Part shown: positions 24,092-30,462 of the stretch, in pieces
How the letters are laid out: the number at the start of each line of letters is the position of its first letter
Position numbering within the stretch: the stretch's first letter is position 1
Virus record (IMG/VR): IMGVR_UViG_3300049811_000124
Span: 1-38,974 of that record
Reading direction: 5' to 3' (one strand)
Length of the DNA stretch: 38,974 bases
From: a virus
Program-made: the position numbers and the translations under genes
Notes under the pieces: generated by a model
Told to the model about the DNA's origin: nothing
The model's input: the letters and a program-made list of their open reading frames with translations, nothing else
Databases searched by the model: none

Positions 24092-24120
24092 GCTGACCTA
24101 CACGCTATGAAGAGGCCACG

Positions 24121-24348
24121 ATGAAGCCACGCGACTACCTGAAGCAGTGGGTTGCCGATGCTGGCGGGTGTCCCGCTGCCGCGGCCCGGCTTAAGGTTCC
24201 CTATTCGACGCTCGCCGCGATCCTCAACGGATACCGCGGGATCTCGCCGCGCATGGCTGAGCGCATGCACAAGGCTGACCCGACGATTGACCGCAACGTG
24301 ATCGTGTGGGTTCGGCCCCAATCCAGCGCGACGAAGAAGGCCGCCTGA
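24121..24348 (+). CDS. Cro/YdaS-like HTH regulator
   Basis: The 75-aa protein starts at ATG 24121 behind gaagagg. It reads MKPRDYLKQWVADAGGCPAAAARLKVPYSTLAAILNGYRGISPRMAERMHKADP. Residues 17-45 form a helix-turn-helix in which AAAARLKVPYSTLAAILNG is the helix 2-turn-helix 3 part. Small proteins of this build (YdaS/Cro type) are first-gene regulators of lambdoid rightward operons and shut down the opposing promoter. Its place at the divergent control region fits. Confidence 0.8.
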   Translation: MKPRDYLKQWVADAGGCPAAAARLKVPYSTLAAILNGYRGISPRMAERMHKADPTIDRNVIVWVRPQSSATKKAA

Positions 24349-24455
24349 TGGACGCGCTCTTGATGATCGCGTTCTGGGCGTGGCTGACCGTGTGCCTTGC
24401 AGGCGCAGCGGTCGCGCTCCACGACGTCTGGACGATCCGGAGGGAACGCCAGTGA
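24348..24455 (+). CDS. Small membrane protein (35 aa)
   Basis: ATG 24348 overlaps the Cro-like stop (TGATG). The product MDALLMIAFWAWLTVCLAGA continues AVALHDVWTIRRERQ. One membrane helix (residues about 3-24) is followed by a basic cytoplasmic tail. It is coupled on both sides. Function is unknown. Short early membrane proteins in phages can act in exclusion or in host takeover. Confidence 0.62.
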   Translation: MDALLMIAFWAWLTVCLAGAAVALHDVWTIRRERQ

Positions 24456-24586
24456 GCACCTTCGAGATCGTGCTGGCCGTGATCCTGCTGATCGTCGCCA
24501 TGGCTGCCGGACTGGTCATGGCCGCGTGCATCGCGGTGATGACCGACCGGCAGTACCTCGGCGTTGACGAGGACATCCATCCGTGA
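24452..24586 (+). CDS. Small membrane protein (44 aa)
   Basis: A GTG start at 24452 lies in the preceding stop and follows ggagggaacg. The product begins MSTFEIVLAVILLIVAMAAG and continues LVMAACIAVMTDRQYLGVDEDIHP. One long membrane helix spans about residues 5-30, followed by an acidic tail. It forms a tandem with the previous small membrane gene and is followed directly by the tmRNA. Confidence 0.62.
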   Translation: MSTFEIVLAVILLIVAMAAGLVMAACIAVMTDRQYLGVDEDIHP

Positions 24587-24960
24587 TTCGTCGATATGGC
24601 TGTACGAAGGTGCCGCAAGGCGCGTCGGACGCGGGTTCGATTCCCGCCACCTCCACCACTACGGGGGTGCTCGGTTTCGACGGTGCGTTGAGTGTCACTG
24701 GACAGCCCGCGATGGTTCCTGCGGCTCCGGGTAGCGGCGTGTCTGGCCGTCCGGGCGATGGGCCGAACTTCAAGCTGCCAATGACGACAGCTATTACCAG
24801 CCGATGCTTCGCGCTGCGTGACGTCCTCCGCCGGCCAGGGCGTGACCAAGGCCGGCACCTTCCCACGACCCGGCGCGCGCTGTCCCGCGTCCTTCTCCCG
24901 CGCATTGCTGGCGCGCGTCGGGTCACCCCTGTGTCGATGCCGCAACCTGAGAGCACTGCG
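24587..24960 (+). ncRNA. ssrA: Circularly permuted transfer-messenger RNA
   Basis: The acceptor piece comes first. It holds cggac, a T arm with 5-bp stem GCGGG/CCCGC and loop TTCGATT (24631-24647), the acceptor strand CACCTCC (24648-24654), A73, then CCA (24656-24658). After only 4 nt (ctac) the coding piece starts with GGGGGTG (24663-24669) and CTCGGTTTCGACGG, the standard tmRNA 5' end. GGGGGTG pairs with CACCTCC at all seven positions with a G-U at pair 3, the alanine identity signal. A tag frame lies at 24777-24821. A GTGCC-gcaa-GGCGC hairpin (24610-24623) precedes the T arm. The 3' part has strong stems (GACCCG..CGGGTC, about 24874-24923). A precise start of the acceptor piece was not determined. 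In other bacteria such genes give two-piece tmRNA after processing. Confidence 0.88.
24777..24821 (+). other. tmRNA tag reading frame (ANDDSYYQPMLRAA)
   Basis: From GCC at 24777 the frame encodes ANDDSYYQPMLRAA and ends in TGA at 24819-24821. Bacterial tmRNA tags typically begin (A)AND(D/E/N) and end in small hydrophobic residues plus AA, which direct tagged proteins to ClpXP and other proteases. An in-frame GCT just before could be the resume codon instead, adding one Ala. The ending LRAA instead of LAA is unusual and could change protease recognition. Confidence 0.8.
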
Positions 24961-25095
24961 GCACTTTGCCCGGTCTGCGCCGGGCCTTTTTCTTCGCAAC
25001 AGCCAGACCTGTTCGGCCTGCCTCCGAGCCGGCCTGATCGTGAGCCGATGACGGAAGAGCAGATCGAGGCTTGGATGGCTGATCTGCCGTTCTGA
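24937..25095 (+). CDS. Possible small Cys-containing protein (52 aa)
   Basis: The frame from ATG 24937 reads MPQPESTAALCPVCAGPFSS, continues QQPDLFGLPPSRPDREP, and ends MTEEQIEAWMADLPF. A CPVC knuckle and an acidic helical end look protein-like. However, it overlaps the tmRNA terminator, has no strong ribosome site, and the same frame upstream is open only because it runs through the RNA gene. It may be real or chance. Confidence 0.4.
   Translation: MPQPESTAALCPVCAGPFSSQQPDLFGLPPSRPDREPMTEEQIEAWMADLPF
24968..24991 (+). terminator. Intrinsic terminator after the tmRNA
   Basis: GCCCGG-tctgcg-CCGGGC (24968-24985) is followed by CTTTTTCTTC. It is a good rightward intrinsic terminator placed where the tmRNA transcript should end. 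Downstream replication genes would then need read-through, antitermination or their own promoter. Confidence 0.8.
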
Positions 25096-25214
25096 CCAGT
25101 TCAACCGCTCGGCACCGGATAGCTACCGGGCGCCCTGTTCCCGATGCCGGGGCGCAGCCGAGCGACCTACAACACATCGGGATGCCCTGGGGGCGGGGCG
25201 CATCGGAGCACTGA

Positions 25215-26057
25215 ATGCCACGTATCCGCACCATCAAGCCAGAGTTCCCGCAGTCCGAAAGCATGGGCCGCGTGTCCCGTGATGCTCGTCTGCTTTTCGT
25301 CCAACTCTGGACGCTTTGCGACGATCACGGGAGGACTCGCGCGGCCTCGCGAATGCTCGCGAGCCTTCTTTTCCCCTACGACGACGACGCTCCTAGCCTT
25401 ATCGAGGGCTGGCTTGCCGAACTTGAAGCCGAAGGCTGCATCGAACTCTACGAGCACAACGGCTCTCGATATCTGTTTGTCTGTAACTGGTTGATTCACC
25501 AGAAGATTGACAAGCCAAGCCGGCCTCAATTCCCTGATCCTCTCGAATGCTCGCGAAGCCTCGCGAAGCCTCGCGAACATTCGTCGTTGGACCAAGGACC
25601 AAGGACCAAGGAAGGGACCAAGGATCTTTCCGTTTCTTCCCTTCGGTCAGAAACGGCTAGCGCCATTCCGCCAAGCGAAGGCGAAGAACCGGCCGAGGTC
25701 AACGGCAAGCGCAAGCGCGCAACAGTCCCATGCCCAATCGAGCGCATCGCCGACCTTTGGGATGAAGTGCTGCCAGAGAAGCACTCGGTGACGCTGTGGA
25801 CTGACGCACGCAAAGCCTCGATCAGCGCCAGGTGGCGCGAGATGGCGGCCTTCTACGGCTGGCAGCAGCAGGCAGACGGGATCGAGTGGTTTCGCAAGCT
25901 GTTCCGCAAGATGCGCGAGTCGGAGTTCCTGATGGGCCGGGCGCCGCCGCGCAGCAAGGACCAGCGCCCATTTCAGTTGGACATGGACTGGGCATTCGGG
26001 CCGAAGAACTTCACCAAGATCGTGGAGGGCAAGTACCATGAAACGGCTCGTCACTGA
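25215..26057 (+). CDS. Phage replication protein (O/DnaT-like)
   Basis: The 280-aa protein starts at ATG 25215. It begins MPRIRTIKPEFPQSESMGRVSRDARLLFVQLWTLCDDHGRTRA, a winged-helix opening typical of phage replication proteins. It continues SLIEGWLAELEAEGCIELYEHNGSRYLFVCNW. A Ser/Pro-rich linker lies at about residues 105-175. The C-terminal domain (LWDEVLPEKH....WREMAAFYG.....WFRKLFRKMRESEFLMGR) resembles the helicase-loading part of DnaT/DnaI-type proteins. It likely binds the origin and loads host helicase. Iteron-like repeats sit inside the gene. Confidence 0.78.
   Translation: MPRIRTIKPEFPQSESMGRVSRDARLLFVQLWTLCDDHGRTRAASRMLASLLFPYDDDAPSLIEGWLAELEAEGCIELYEHNGSRYLFVCNWLIHQKIDKPSRPQFPDPLECSRSLAKPREHSSLDQGPRTKEGTKDLSVSSLRSETASAIPPSEGEEPAEVNGKRKRATVPCPIERIADLWDEVLPEKHSVTLWTDARKASISARWREMAAFYGWQQQADGIEWFRKLFRKMRESEFLMGRAPPRSKDQRPFQLDMDWAFGPKNFTKIVEGKYHETARH
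25336..25580. repeat. Iteron-like TCGCGA repeats inside replication gene
   Basis: Near 25343-25363 the sequence has cctcgcgaatgctcgcgagcc. Near 25545-25575 it has ctcgaatgctcgcgaagcc followed by two more cctcgcgaa copies. TCGCGA occurs five times in these two clusters. Just downstream (25588-25623) ggaccaa occurs four times. Clustered repeats within a replication initiator gene are the arrangement of the lambda origin, so this is a candidate replication origin. Confidence 0.45.
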
Positions 26058-26520
26058 GACGGAATCAAAGGCCAAGCCGCAGCGCAACGGGACGGCGTGC
26101 TCGGCAATCGGGTGCCCGCTGCCGGCGACCTTTCACGGCGGCGAGGCCGGAGACTGCTGCGCGCTGCACGTAGGCGCCAAGCGGGCCGGGTGGCCAAAGG
26201 CGACCGAGGTTGCCATCGAGATGGCCAAGCTCTGGGAGATCGCCAGGGAGGCCGAATGCGCCGCGCCGATGGCAGACGACGAGATCCGCTCGCGGTCGCT
26301 GTTCAAGATCGCCGGCAGCTTCGGCCTGGTGTTCACCGATCCGCAGCGCGAGGTTTACCGGACCTCGAGGATCAAGTTGCGCGCGGCGGGCCTGATCGTG
26401 CAGACAGCCATCGCGCAGGCGGCCCGTGACGCCGCGGACACGGTGCATGATCGTGCTCCGGTGCAGTCCGATCCGGTCGACTCGTTGGCTGCGCTGCTGG
26501 CTGCCAGGGCCGCAGCATGA
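26038..26520 (+). CDS. Hypothetical Cys/His-containing protein
   Basis: The 160-aa protein starts at ATG 26038 inside the end of the replication gene. Residues 20-45 read CSAIGCPLPATFHGGEAGDCCALH, a possible zinc-binding site with four Cys and two His. A helical middle part follows (KATEVAIEMAKLWEIAREAECAAPMADDEI), then an Ala-rich end. It is in the replication block before RusA and may assist the replication protein. The family was not recognised. Confidence 0.7.
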   Translation: MKRLVTETESKAKPQRNGTACSAIGCPLPATFHGGEAGDCCALHVGAKRAGWPKATEVAIEMAKLWEIAREAECAAPMADDEIRSRSLFKIAGSFGLVFTDPQREVYRTSRIKLRAAGLIVQTAIAQAARDAADTVHDRAPVQSDPVDSLAALLAARAAA

Positions 26521-26723
26521 CCGGCACCTTCCGCTGCCGTCCGATCATCTGCCCGCCGTGCGCCAGGTCCGCGGTAGACATCCAGCGGGCGAAGGCGCCG
26601 AGCACATGGGCCAGCGAGATCGACGCCATCGCAGACGAGCAACAACGTGAGTGCGTGCGCGAGTACCTGCGTGGCATCTACCGGCGCGCGCAGGAGCGGC
26701 AGCGGGCAAAGGTGGCTGCATGA
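26517..26723 (+). CDS. Small Cys-containing protein
   Basis: The 68-aa protein has ATG at 26517 (ATGA overlap). It begins MTGTFRCRPIICPPCARSAVDIQRA and ends YLRGIYRRAQERQRAKVAA. Three Cys in CRPIICPPC suggest a partial zinc knuckle. The C-terminal half is a basic helix. Function is unknown. Confidence 0.65.
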   Translation: MTGTFRCRPIICPPCARSAVDIQRAKAPSTWASEIDAIADEQQRECVREYLRGIYRRAQERQRAKVAA

Positions 26724-27100
26724 CCAGGATCGAACTTCCATGGCCGCCGACCGTGAACACCTACTGGCGCCACGTAGGGCCGAAGGTGCTGGTCAGCGAC
26801 GGCGGCCGGCGCTACCGGCGCACAGTCGCCGACCTGGTCCTCGAGGCGCGGTGCTCGCGCGCAATTTCGCTTGGTCCGCTCCAAGGCCGCCTGCGGGTGT
26901 CGATCGACGTGCACGTGCCGGATCGCCGGCCGCGTGACGTCGACAACATGCTGAAGGCTCCGCTCGACGCGCTCACCAAGGCCGGGCTGTGGGTCGACGA
27001 CAGCCAGATAGACGACCTGCGCATTGTGCGCCGCGGGATCGTCCATGGCGGGCTGATCGTCGTGGCAGTGGAGCAGATCGAACAACTGGAGGCCGCATGA
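26720..27100 (+). CDS. rusA: RusA-family Holliday junction resolvase
   Basis: The 126-aa protein starts at ATG 26720 (ATGA overlap). It begins MTRIELPWPPTVNTYWRH, the RusA opening (P.P...N..(Y/ )WR). The catalytic region reads RDVDNMLKAPLDALTKAGLWVDDSQIDDL, with D73, D75 and D93/D94 matching the three Asp of E. coli RusA (D70, D72, D91). Length (about 120 aa) agrees. It resolves branched DNA from recombination before packaging and fits with the Exo/RecT-like pair on the other strand. Confidence 0.92.
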   Translation: MTRIELPWPPTVNTYWRHVGPKVLVSDGGRRYRRTVADLVLEARCSRAISLGPLQGRLRVSIDVHVPDRRPRDVDNMLKAPLDALTKAGLWVDDSQIDDLRIVRRGIVHGGLIVVAVEQIEQLEAA

Positions 27101-27447
27101 GCAGTACCGGCAAGGACGGGCCGCACAAGCGGCACTATGGCTATCACCGCGACTACGGCGTGATCGGCCGCGACATCGAGCTCGACAAGCTCGCCACGCT
27201 GGTGACGGGCTTTGCGCAACACCAGGAGTCCGACATCGTGCTGATCGTGCTGCCGGATGGCACCGCATCCGCGCACTTGGTCGGCGTGATCGAGACCGAG
27301 CGGCTCGTCAGGCGGCACGGCGACAGCGTTGTGGGGATCTATCCGCAGCATCGGCAGGTCAAAGGCCTTCGCGAGAAGATCCGCCAGCGGATGATCAGCG
27401 AGGTGAACGCGCACATGGCCCGTCATGATCAACGGGAGGCGGCATGA
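27097..27447 (+). CDS. Hypothetical protein between RusA and Q-like gene
   Basis: The 116-aa protein has ATG at 27097 (ATGA overlap). It reads MSSTGKDGPHKRHYGYHRDYGVIGRDIELDKLATLVTGFAQHQESDIVLIVLPDGTASAHLVGVIETERLV. It ends with a basic helix and AREQREAA-type tail. An alpha/beta build is likely. The family was not recognised. Confidence 0.68.
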   Translation: MSSTGKDGPHKRHYGYHRDYGVIGRDIELDKLATLVTGFAQHQESDIVLIVLPDGTASAHLVGVIETERLVRRHGDSVVGIYPQHRQVKGLREKIRQRMISEVNAHMARHDQREAA

Positions 27448-28154
27448 ACATCGAGGAACTGGCTGCATGGCTGAACCCGCAGACGATCCGCTACGACACG
27501 GGCCGCGGCGGAATTCCGACGATCACGCCGCAGGACGTGGCGGCTGCACTTGGCGTCGCGCGCGGCAAGGAGCCGTTGGGCGTGGAGATCATCCTGCAGC
27601 GATCGGCGCCTGATCTTGCGGCGACGAATGCGAAGACGCGCCGTCAGATGCTCGTTGATCTGGTCATCCGTGAGCACACGCGGCGGCAGAGGGCGTTGAT
27701 TGTCGCTGGCGAGGCCAAGCTGACAGCCGAACTTCGCGCCGAGTTCCGCCAGGCGTCGCGGCTCGAGGTAAGCGCAGCCAGGCAGAAGCACGAGGAGGCG
27801 CGCGCGGCAGCGTGGCCAAAGCTCGGCGGCCAGTGGGCGCGTCTTATTGATCTCGTCGACCGCGAGATGGCGTCACACGGCCGCTGCCGCACTTGCGACG
27901 GGACTGGCGAGATATGGGTGCAGACGGCGGCAGGGCTTGACGCACGAGCCATGTGCAAGCGCTGCGGCGGCACTGGCGTCGAGCCGGTCAGTGGGCGCAA
28001 GCGATCCGAAATGGTCGGGATCACCGAAGCAACGTGGCGGCAGTGCTGGCAGCAGCCGCACGACTGGCTTTTCGCCGAGTGCGAGCGCGCGCGACTCAAC
28101 GCTCGCCGCATCGCCGGACGGGCGCTATGGGGAGAGCGCGAAGAGGCCGCGTGA
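27444..28154 (+). CDS. Q-like late antitermination protein with DnaJ-type zinc motifs
   Basis: The 236-aa protein starts at ATG 27444. The N-terminal half is helical. The second half has CRTCDGTGEI and, about 20 residues later, CKRCGGTGVEPVSGRKRSEMVGIT, two CxxCxGxG knuckles forming one zinc site. It ends in WRQCWQQPHDWLFAECERARLNARRIAGRALWG. Some lambdoid Q proteins (phage 82-type) carry the same paired zinc motif and a C-terminal helix. It sits at the end of the early rightward operon, directly before the lysis genes, which is the position of Q. Antitermination is inferred, not shown. Confidence 0.68.
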   Translation: MNIEELAAWLNPQTIRYDTGRGGIPTITPQDVAAALGVARGKEPLGVEIILQRSAPDLAATNAKTRRQMLVDLVIREHTRRQRALIVAGEAKLTAELRAEFRQASRLEVSAARQKHEEARAAAWPKLGGQWARLIDLVDREMASHGRCRTCDGTGEIWVQTAAGLDARAMCKRCGGTGVEPVSGRKRSEMVGITEATWRQCWQQPHDWLFAECERARLNARRIAGRALWGEREEAA

Positions 28155-28161
28155 TGCGAGG

Positions 28162-28191
28162 TTGATAGCCACGCATTTTTGCAGGCAATCT
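28162..28191 (+). promoter_or_regulatory. Possible late promoter (pR'-like)
   Basis: TTGATA (28162-28167, 5 of 6 bases of a -35) is followed 18 bp later by CAATCT, a poor -10. It lies just after the Q-like gene and before a terminator and the lysis genes, the layout of lambda pR'. The weak -10 keeps confidence low. Confidence 0.3.
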
Positions 28192-28201
28192 ACCCACGAT
28201 T

Positions 28202-28226
28202 GGCTCGCCGACACCGGCGGGCCTTT
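28202..28226 (+). terminator. Terminator before lysis genes (tR'-like)
   Basis: GGCTCGCCG-acac-CGGCGGGCC forms a 9-bp stem (one T-G wobble) with a 4-nt loop, followed by TTTCGCGTTT. If transcription ends here unless antitermination occurs, late genes would depend on the Q-like protein. Confidence 0.62.
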
Positions 28227-28252
28227 CGCGTTTCTACGGCCGGAGATTTCCG

Positions 28253-28828
28253 ATGATCGAGCACGAACGCGACGCCTATGCGGCGACCGTGGCGGATGCG
28301 CGCGCCTACATGCGCGGCGACTACACCGACCCCATGCCGGGCACCCTGGCATCCGAGATCGACAGCTACGCGCGGGGCGCGCAGGCTGTCGCCATCACAT
28401 GGACGGCCGCCATTGTTGCGGTCTGCCTCATGTTCGCCGCTGCGCTGTGGCCCACAAGCGCGCAGGCGCAGGCGATCGACCGCATCAAGCCTGCACAAGG
28501 GACCCTGCAAGTACCGCTCGCTGGGCTCTACGTGGACCAGACTGGACCGCAGCGGTATTGCGTCGTCGAGTTCGGCCGCATTGGTCCGTTCGACACCCAT
28601 ACGTTCCTGTTCTGCGCGGCCGGCTTCAACAATGCCGGCCACCACATCGTCACTGGCGATGTGCGCGTCGGCCAAGAGACGTTGCTGTATCGCCTTGCTG
28701 GCGATGGCCTGATGTTCCCGGCCGTGGTCAATAGCGTGACGATCACCGAGGCCTTCCCGTTCCAGATCAAGGTGAAGTTTGGGAGTCCTGGCGCGCAGTC
28801 GCCGACGTACACGCTGATTCGCCAGTGA
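28253..28828 (+). CDS. Membrane-anchored protein before holin
   Basis: The 191-aa protein starts at ATG 28253. Residues 1-43 are charged and cytoplasmic. One membrane helix follows at about 44-68 (QAVAITWTAAIVAVCLMFAAALWP), then a periplasmic beta-rich domain (QGTLQVPLAGLYVDQTG; VVEFGRIGPFDTHTFLFCAAGF; TEAFPFQIKVKFGS). It is the first gene after the putative late promoter. It might be a superinfection exclusion or lysis accessory protein. The family was not recognised. Confidence 0.65.
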   Translation: MIEHERDAYAATVADARAYMRGDYTDPMPGTLASEIDSYARGAQAVAITWTAAIVAVCLMFAAALWPTSAQAQAIDRIKPAQGTLQVPLAGLYVDQTGPQRYCVVEFGRIGPFDTHTFLFCAAGFNNAGHHIVTGDVRVGQETLLYRLAGDGLMFPAVVNSVTITEAFPFQIKVKFGSPGAQSPTYTLIRQ

Positions 28829-29340
28829 GCTACGCCATGCAGGCGCCAGGGCGACGCACGGTGCGGGCATCCATCGCGGCGACAGCCGCGCACGCGGGAC
28901 CAGCGGGGGCGGCTGGCATGCGAGTCGAGGCTTTGGTAATGACAGCCGGATCATCCGGCCTTGCGGTCTGGTCAGAGATCGCCAACGCCCCGCCTGAGAT
29001 CCAATGGATCATGGCAGCAACGGCTGGCACGATCGCTGGCGCTACTGCAAGCGTCTTCGCATACCCTAACCTCAGTCACGGTCAGCGACTGGCCCGCATT
29101 GCGGTCTCGTTCTGTGCTGGTTTGCTGCTAGCTCCATACGCTGCCGCGCACATCCCGAGGCCGGACACGATCCCGCACGCCATGCATGTGTTCAGCGTGG
29201 CCGGACTGTGCTCGTTCGTGGCCTGGTCATTCGTGCGCGCCGCTCAGCGCAGGCTGGGCGGCATCGCTGAGCGAGCACTAGACAAAGTGGCGCCTCGCAA
29301 ACAGCGGCAGCGCGACGAGCACGAGGACGGCGGGCCGTGA
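28825..29340 (+). CDS. Putative holin
   Basis: The GTG start at 28825 overlaps the previous stop. The start could also be an internal ATG (MQAPG at +4 or MRVEAL at +31). The 171-aa frame has hydrophobic segments near 37-48, 63-80 (IQWIMAATAGTIAGATASVF), 90-108 (IAVSFCAGLLLAPYAAAHI) and 119-138 (MHVFSVAGLCSFVAWSFVRAA), and a strongly charged tail (APRKQRQRDEHEDGGP). Three or so membrane helices with a charged C-terminus, directly before the endolysin gene, fit a class I type holin. Confidence 0.7.
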   Translation: MSYAMQAPGRRTVRASIAATAAHAGPAGAAGMRVEALVMTAGSSGLAVWSEIANAPPEIQWIMAATAGTIAGATASVFAYPNLSHGQRLARIAVSFCAGLLLAPYAAAHIPRPDTIPHAMHVFSVAGLCSFVAWSFVRAAQRRLGGIAERALDKVAPRKQRQRDEHEDGGP

Positions 29341-29954
29341 TATCTGCCAGCAATCTGGCTTTGGCCATGGGCATTGGCGAACAATCGGCCGGGTTGTGGC
29401 TGCCTCACGTGAACGCCGCGCTCGAACTGTGCGGATGTCACACTGCTGAGCATGTGGCCATGTGGATCGCACAGGTCGGCCATGAGTCCGCAGGCCTGAC
29501 GCGGCTGGTCGAGAATCTGAACTACACGCCAGAGGGCTTGATCGCTACATGGCCGAGCCGCTACACGCGCGAGCTTGCCGAGGCGCACGGACGAACGGGC
29601 AGCAAGCCGGCAGACCAGCGCGCAATCGCTCTGCATGTGTACGGCGATCGCCTGGGCAACCGGCCGGGCACAGAGGACGGGTGGCTGTACCGGGGTCGCG
29701 GACCCATCCAAGTGACTGGGCGAGCCAACGTGCGCGAGTGCGGCGATGCGATCGGCGTCGACCTGCTGCGCGACCCAAGCCTGCTAGAGATGCGGGCCAC
29801 GGGCTGCGCGTCAACGTCGTGGTATTGGCGCAAACACCGCTTGGCCGGCTTCGGCGGCGACGTCCATGCAGTGACGCGCCGGATCAATGGCGGGCTGAAT
29901 GGGCTTGCTGACCGGCAAGCCAGATACGATCGAGCACTTGCGGTCTTGCGCTGA
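29337..29954 (+). CDS. Endolysin, GH19 (chitinase-like) family
   Basis: The 205-aa protein has GTG start 29337 (GTGA overlap). VGHESAGLTRLVENLNYTPEGL (residues 47-68) contains the GH19 catalytic Glu (E50) and the ENLNY signature. YRGRGPIQVTGRANVRE and VTRRINGGLNGLADR follow in the usual order. GH19-type phage lysins cut the peptidoglycan sugar backbone. No signal peptide is visible, so release should depend on the holin upstream. Confidence 0.93.
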   Translation: MISASNLALAMGIGEQSAGLWLPHVNAALELCGCHTAEHVAMWIAQVGHESAGLTRLVENLNYTPEGLIATWPSRYTRELAEAHGRTGSKPADQRAIALHVYGDRLGNRPGTEDGWLYRGRGPIQVTGRANVRECGDAIGVDLLRDPSLLEMRATGCASTSWYWRKHRLAGFGGDVHAVTRRINGGLNGLADRQARYDRALAVLR

Positions 29955-30313
29955 TGGATAGGCTGGCCGGCATTGTCCTGCTGCTGCTGTGCGGCATCGC
30001 CATCGGCGCTGGCGGCATGCGGATGTGGCAGTGGTCTGGCTACGTGGATGCGATCAAGGCCAAAGAGAAGGCCATCGGTGAGCGTGACGAGCTGGTGGCC
30101 AGGCTGGCAAAGGCCGAGGCTGAGCGCGACAAGGCGCAGGCACGCGCACGCGCCGAACGTCAGGAGATCTACGCACGTGACGAGGAAGCTGCTGCATGGG
30201 CTCGCGCTCCTGTGCCTCCCGCTCTGCGTGAGCGGGTGCGGAACGCTGCGGTCACTGCTGACGCCGCCGCCGCCCCCGGAAGCAGCGACGTGCCCAAGGC
30301 CTCCGCCCGCTGA
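29954..30313 (+). CDS. Rz-like i-spanin
   Basis: The 119-aa protein starts at ATG 29954 (overlap with the endolysin stop). An N-terminal membrane anchor MDRLAGIVLLLLCGIAIGAGGMRMW is followed by a long periplasmic coiled coil (AKEKAIGERDELVARLAKAEAERDKAQARARAERQEI). This is the i-spanin form. An o-spanin gene begins inside it in another frame at 30177. The pair fuses inner and outer membranes in the last step of lysis of Gram-negative hosts. Confidence 0.85.
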   Translation: MDRLAGIVLLLLCGIAIGAGGMRMWQWSGYVDAIKAKEKAIGERDELVARLAKAEAERDKAQARARAERQEIYARDEEAAAWARAPVPPALRERVRNAAVTADAAAAPGSSDVPKASAR

Positions 30314-30461
30314 GCTGTTCGCGCCGGTGCGCGTACCAGCCGTGTGCGCAGCGGTCACGACAGGGGAAGACCTGGTCGACTGCGCTGAGTCATGCCCGGC
30401 CGCACTGGCGACATGCAACGGGAAGCTGATCGAGGCCGGCAAGGCCTTCGAGGAGAAGTGA
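30177..30461 (+). CDS. Rz1-like o-spanin lipoprotein
   Basis: It is embedded in the +1 frame of Rz and continues beyond it. The start is taken at GTG 30177, with aggag 11-15 nt before it. The product (94 aa) begins MTRKLLHGLALLCLPLCVSGCG: a basic n-region, a hydrophobic core and the lipobox VSGC, so Cys21 would be lipidated. A Pro-rich segment (LTPPPPPEAATCPRPPP) follows, typical of Rz1. The frame and lipobox make the call firm even though the start codon is less sure. Confidence 0.85.
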   Translation: MTRKLLHGLALLCLPLCVSGCGTLRSLLTPPPPPEAATCPRPPPAELFAPVRVPAVCAAVTTGEDLVDCAESCPAALATCNGKLIEAGKAFEEK

Positions 30462-30462
30462 G

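Noticed and set aside
24608-24658. A tRNA gene ending in CCA
   Set aside because: The T arm and CCA are present, and GAAGGTG could pair at 6 of 7 positions, but there is no room for D and anticodon arms. The perfect partner GGGGGTG and a tmRNA tag lie downstream, so a permuted tmRNA explains the whole region better.
24626-24658. A phage attachment site copied from the 3' end of host ssrA
   Set aside because: Many phages integrate in ssrA, and this stretch would look like such a core. However, there is no integrase gene, and the 5' tmRNA end plus tag frame follow immediately, which an attP core would not include.
24583-24936. N-terminal part of a 170-aa rightward protein frame
   Set aside because: It reads through the tmRNA, giving the SIPATST-type peptide that comes from translating a T arm. 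Only the part after 24937 might be a gene.
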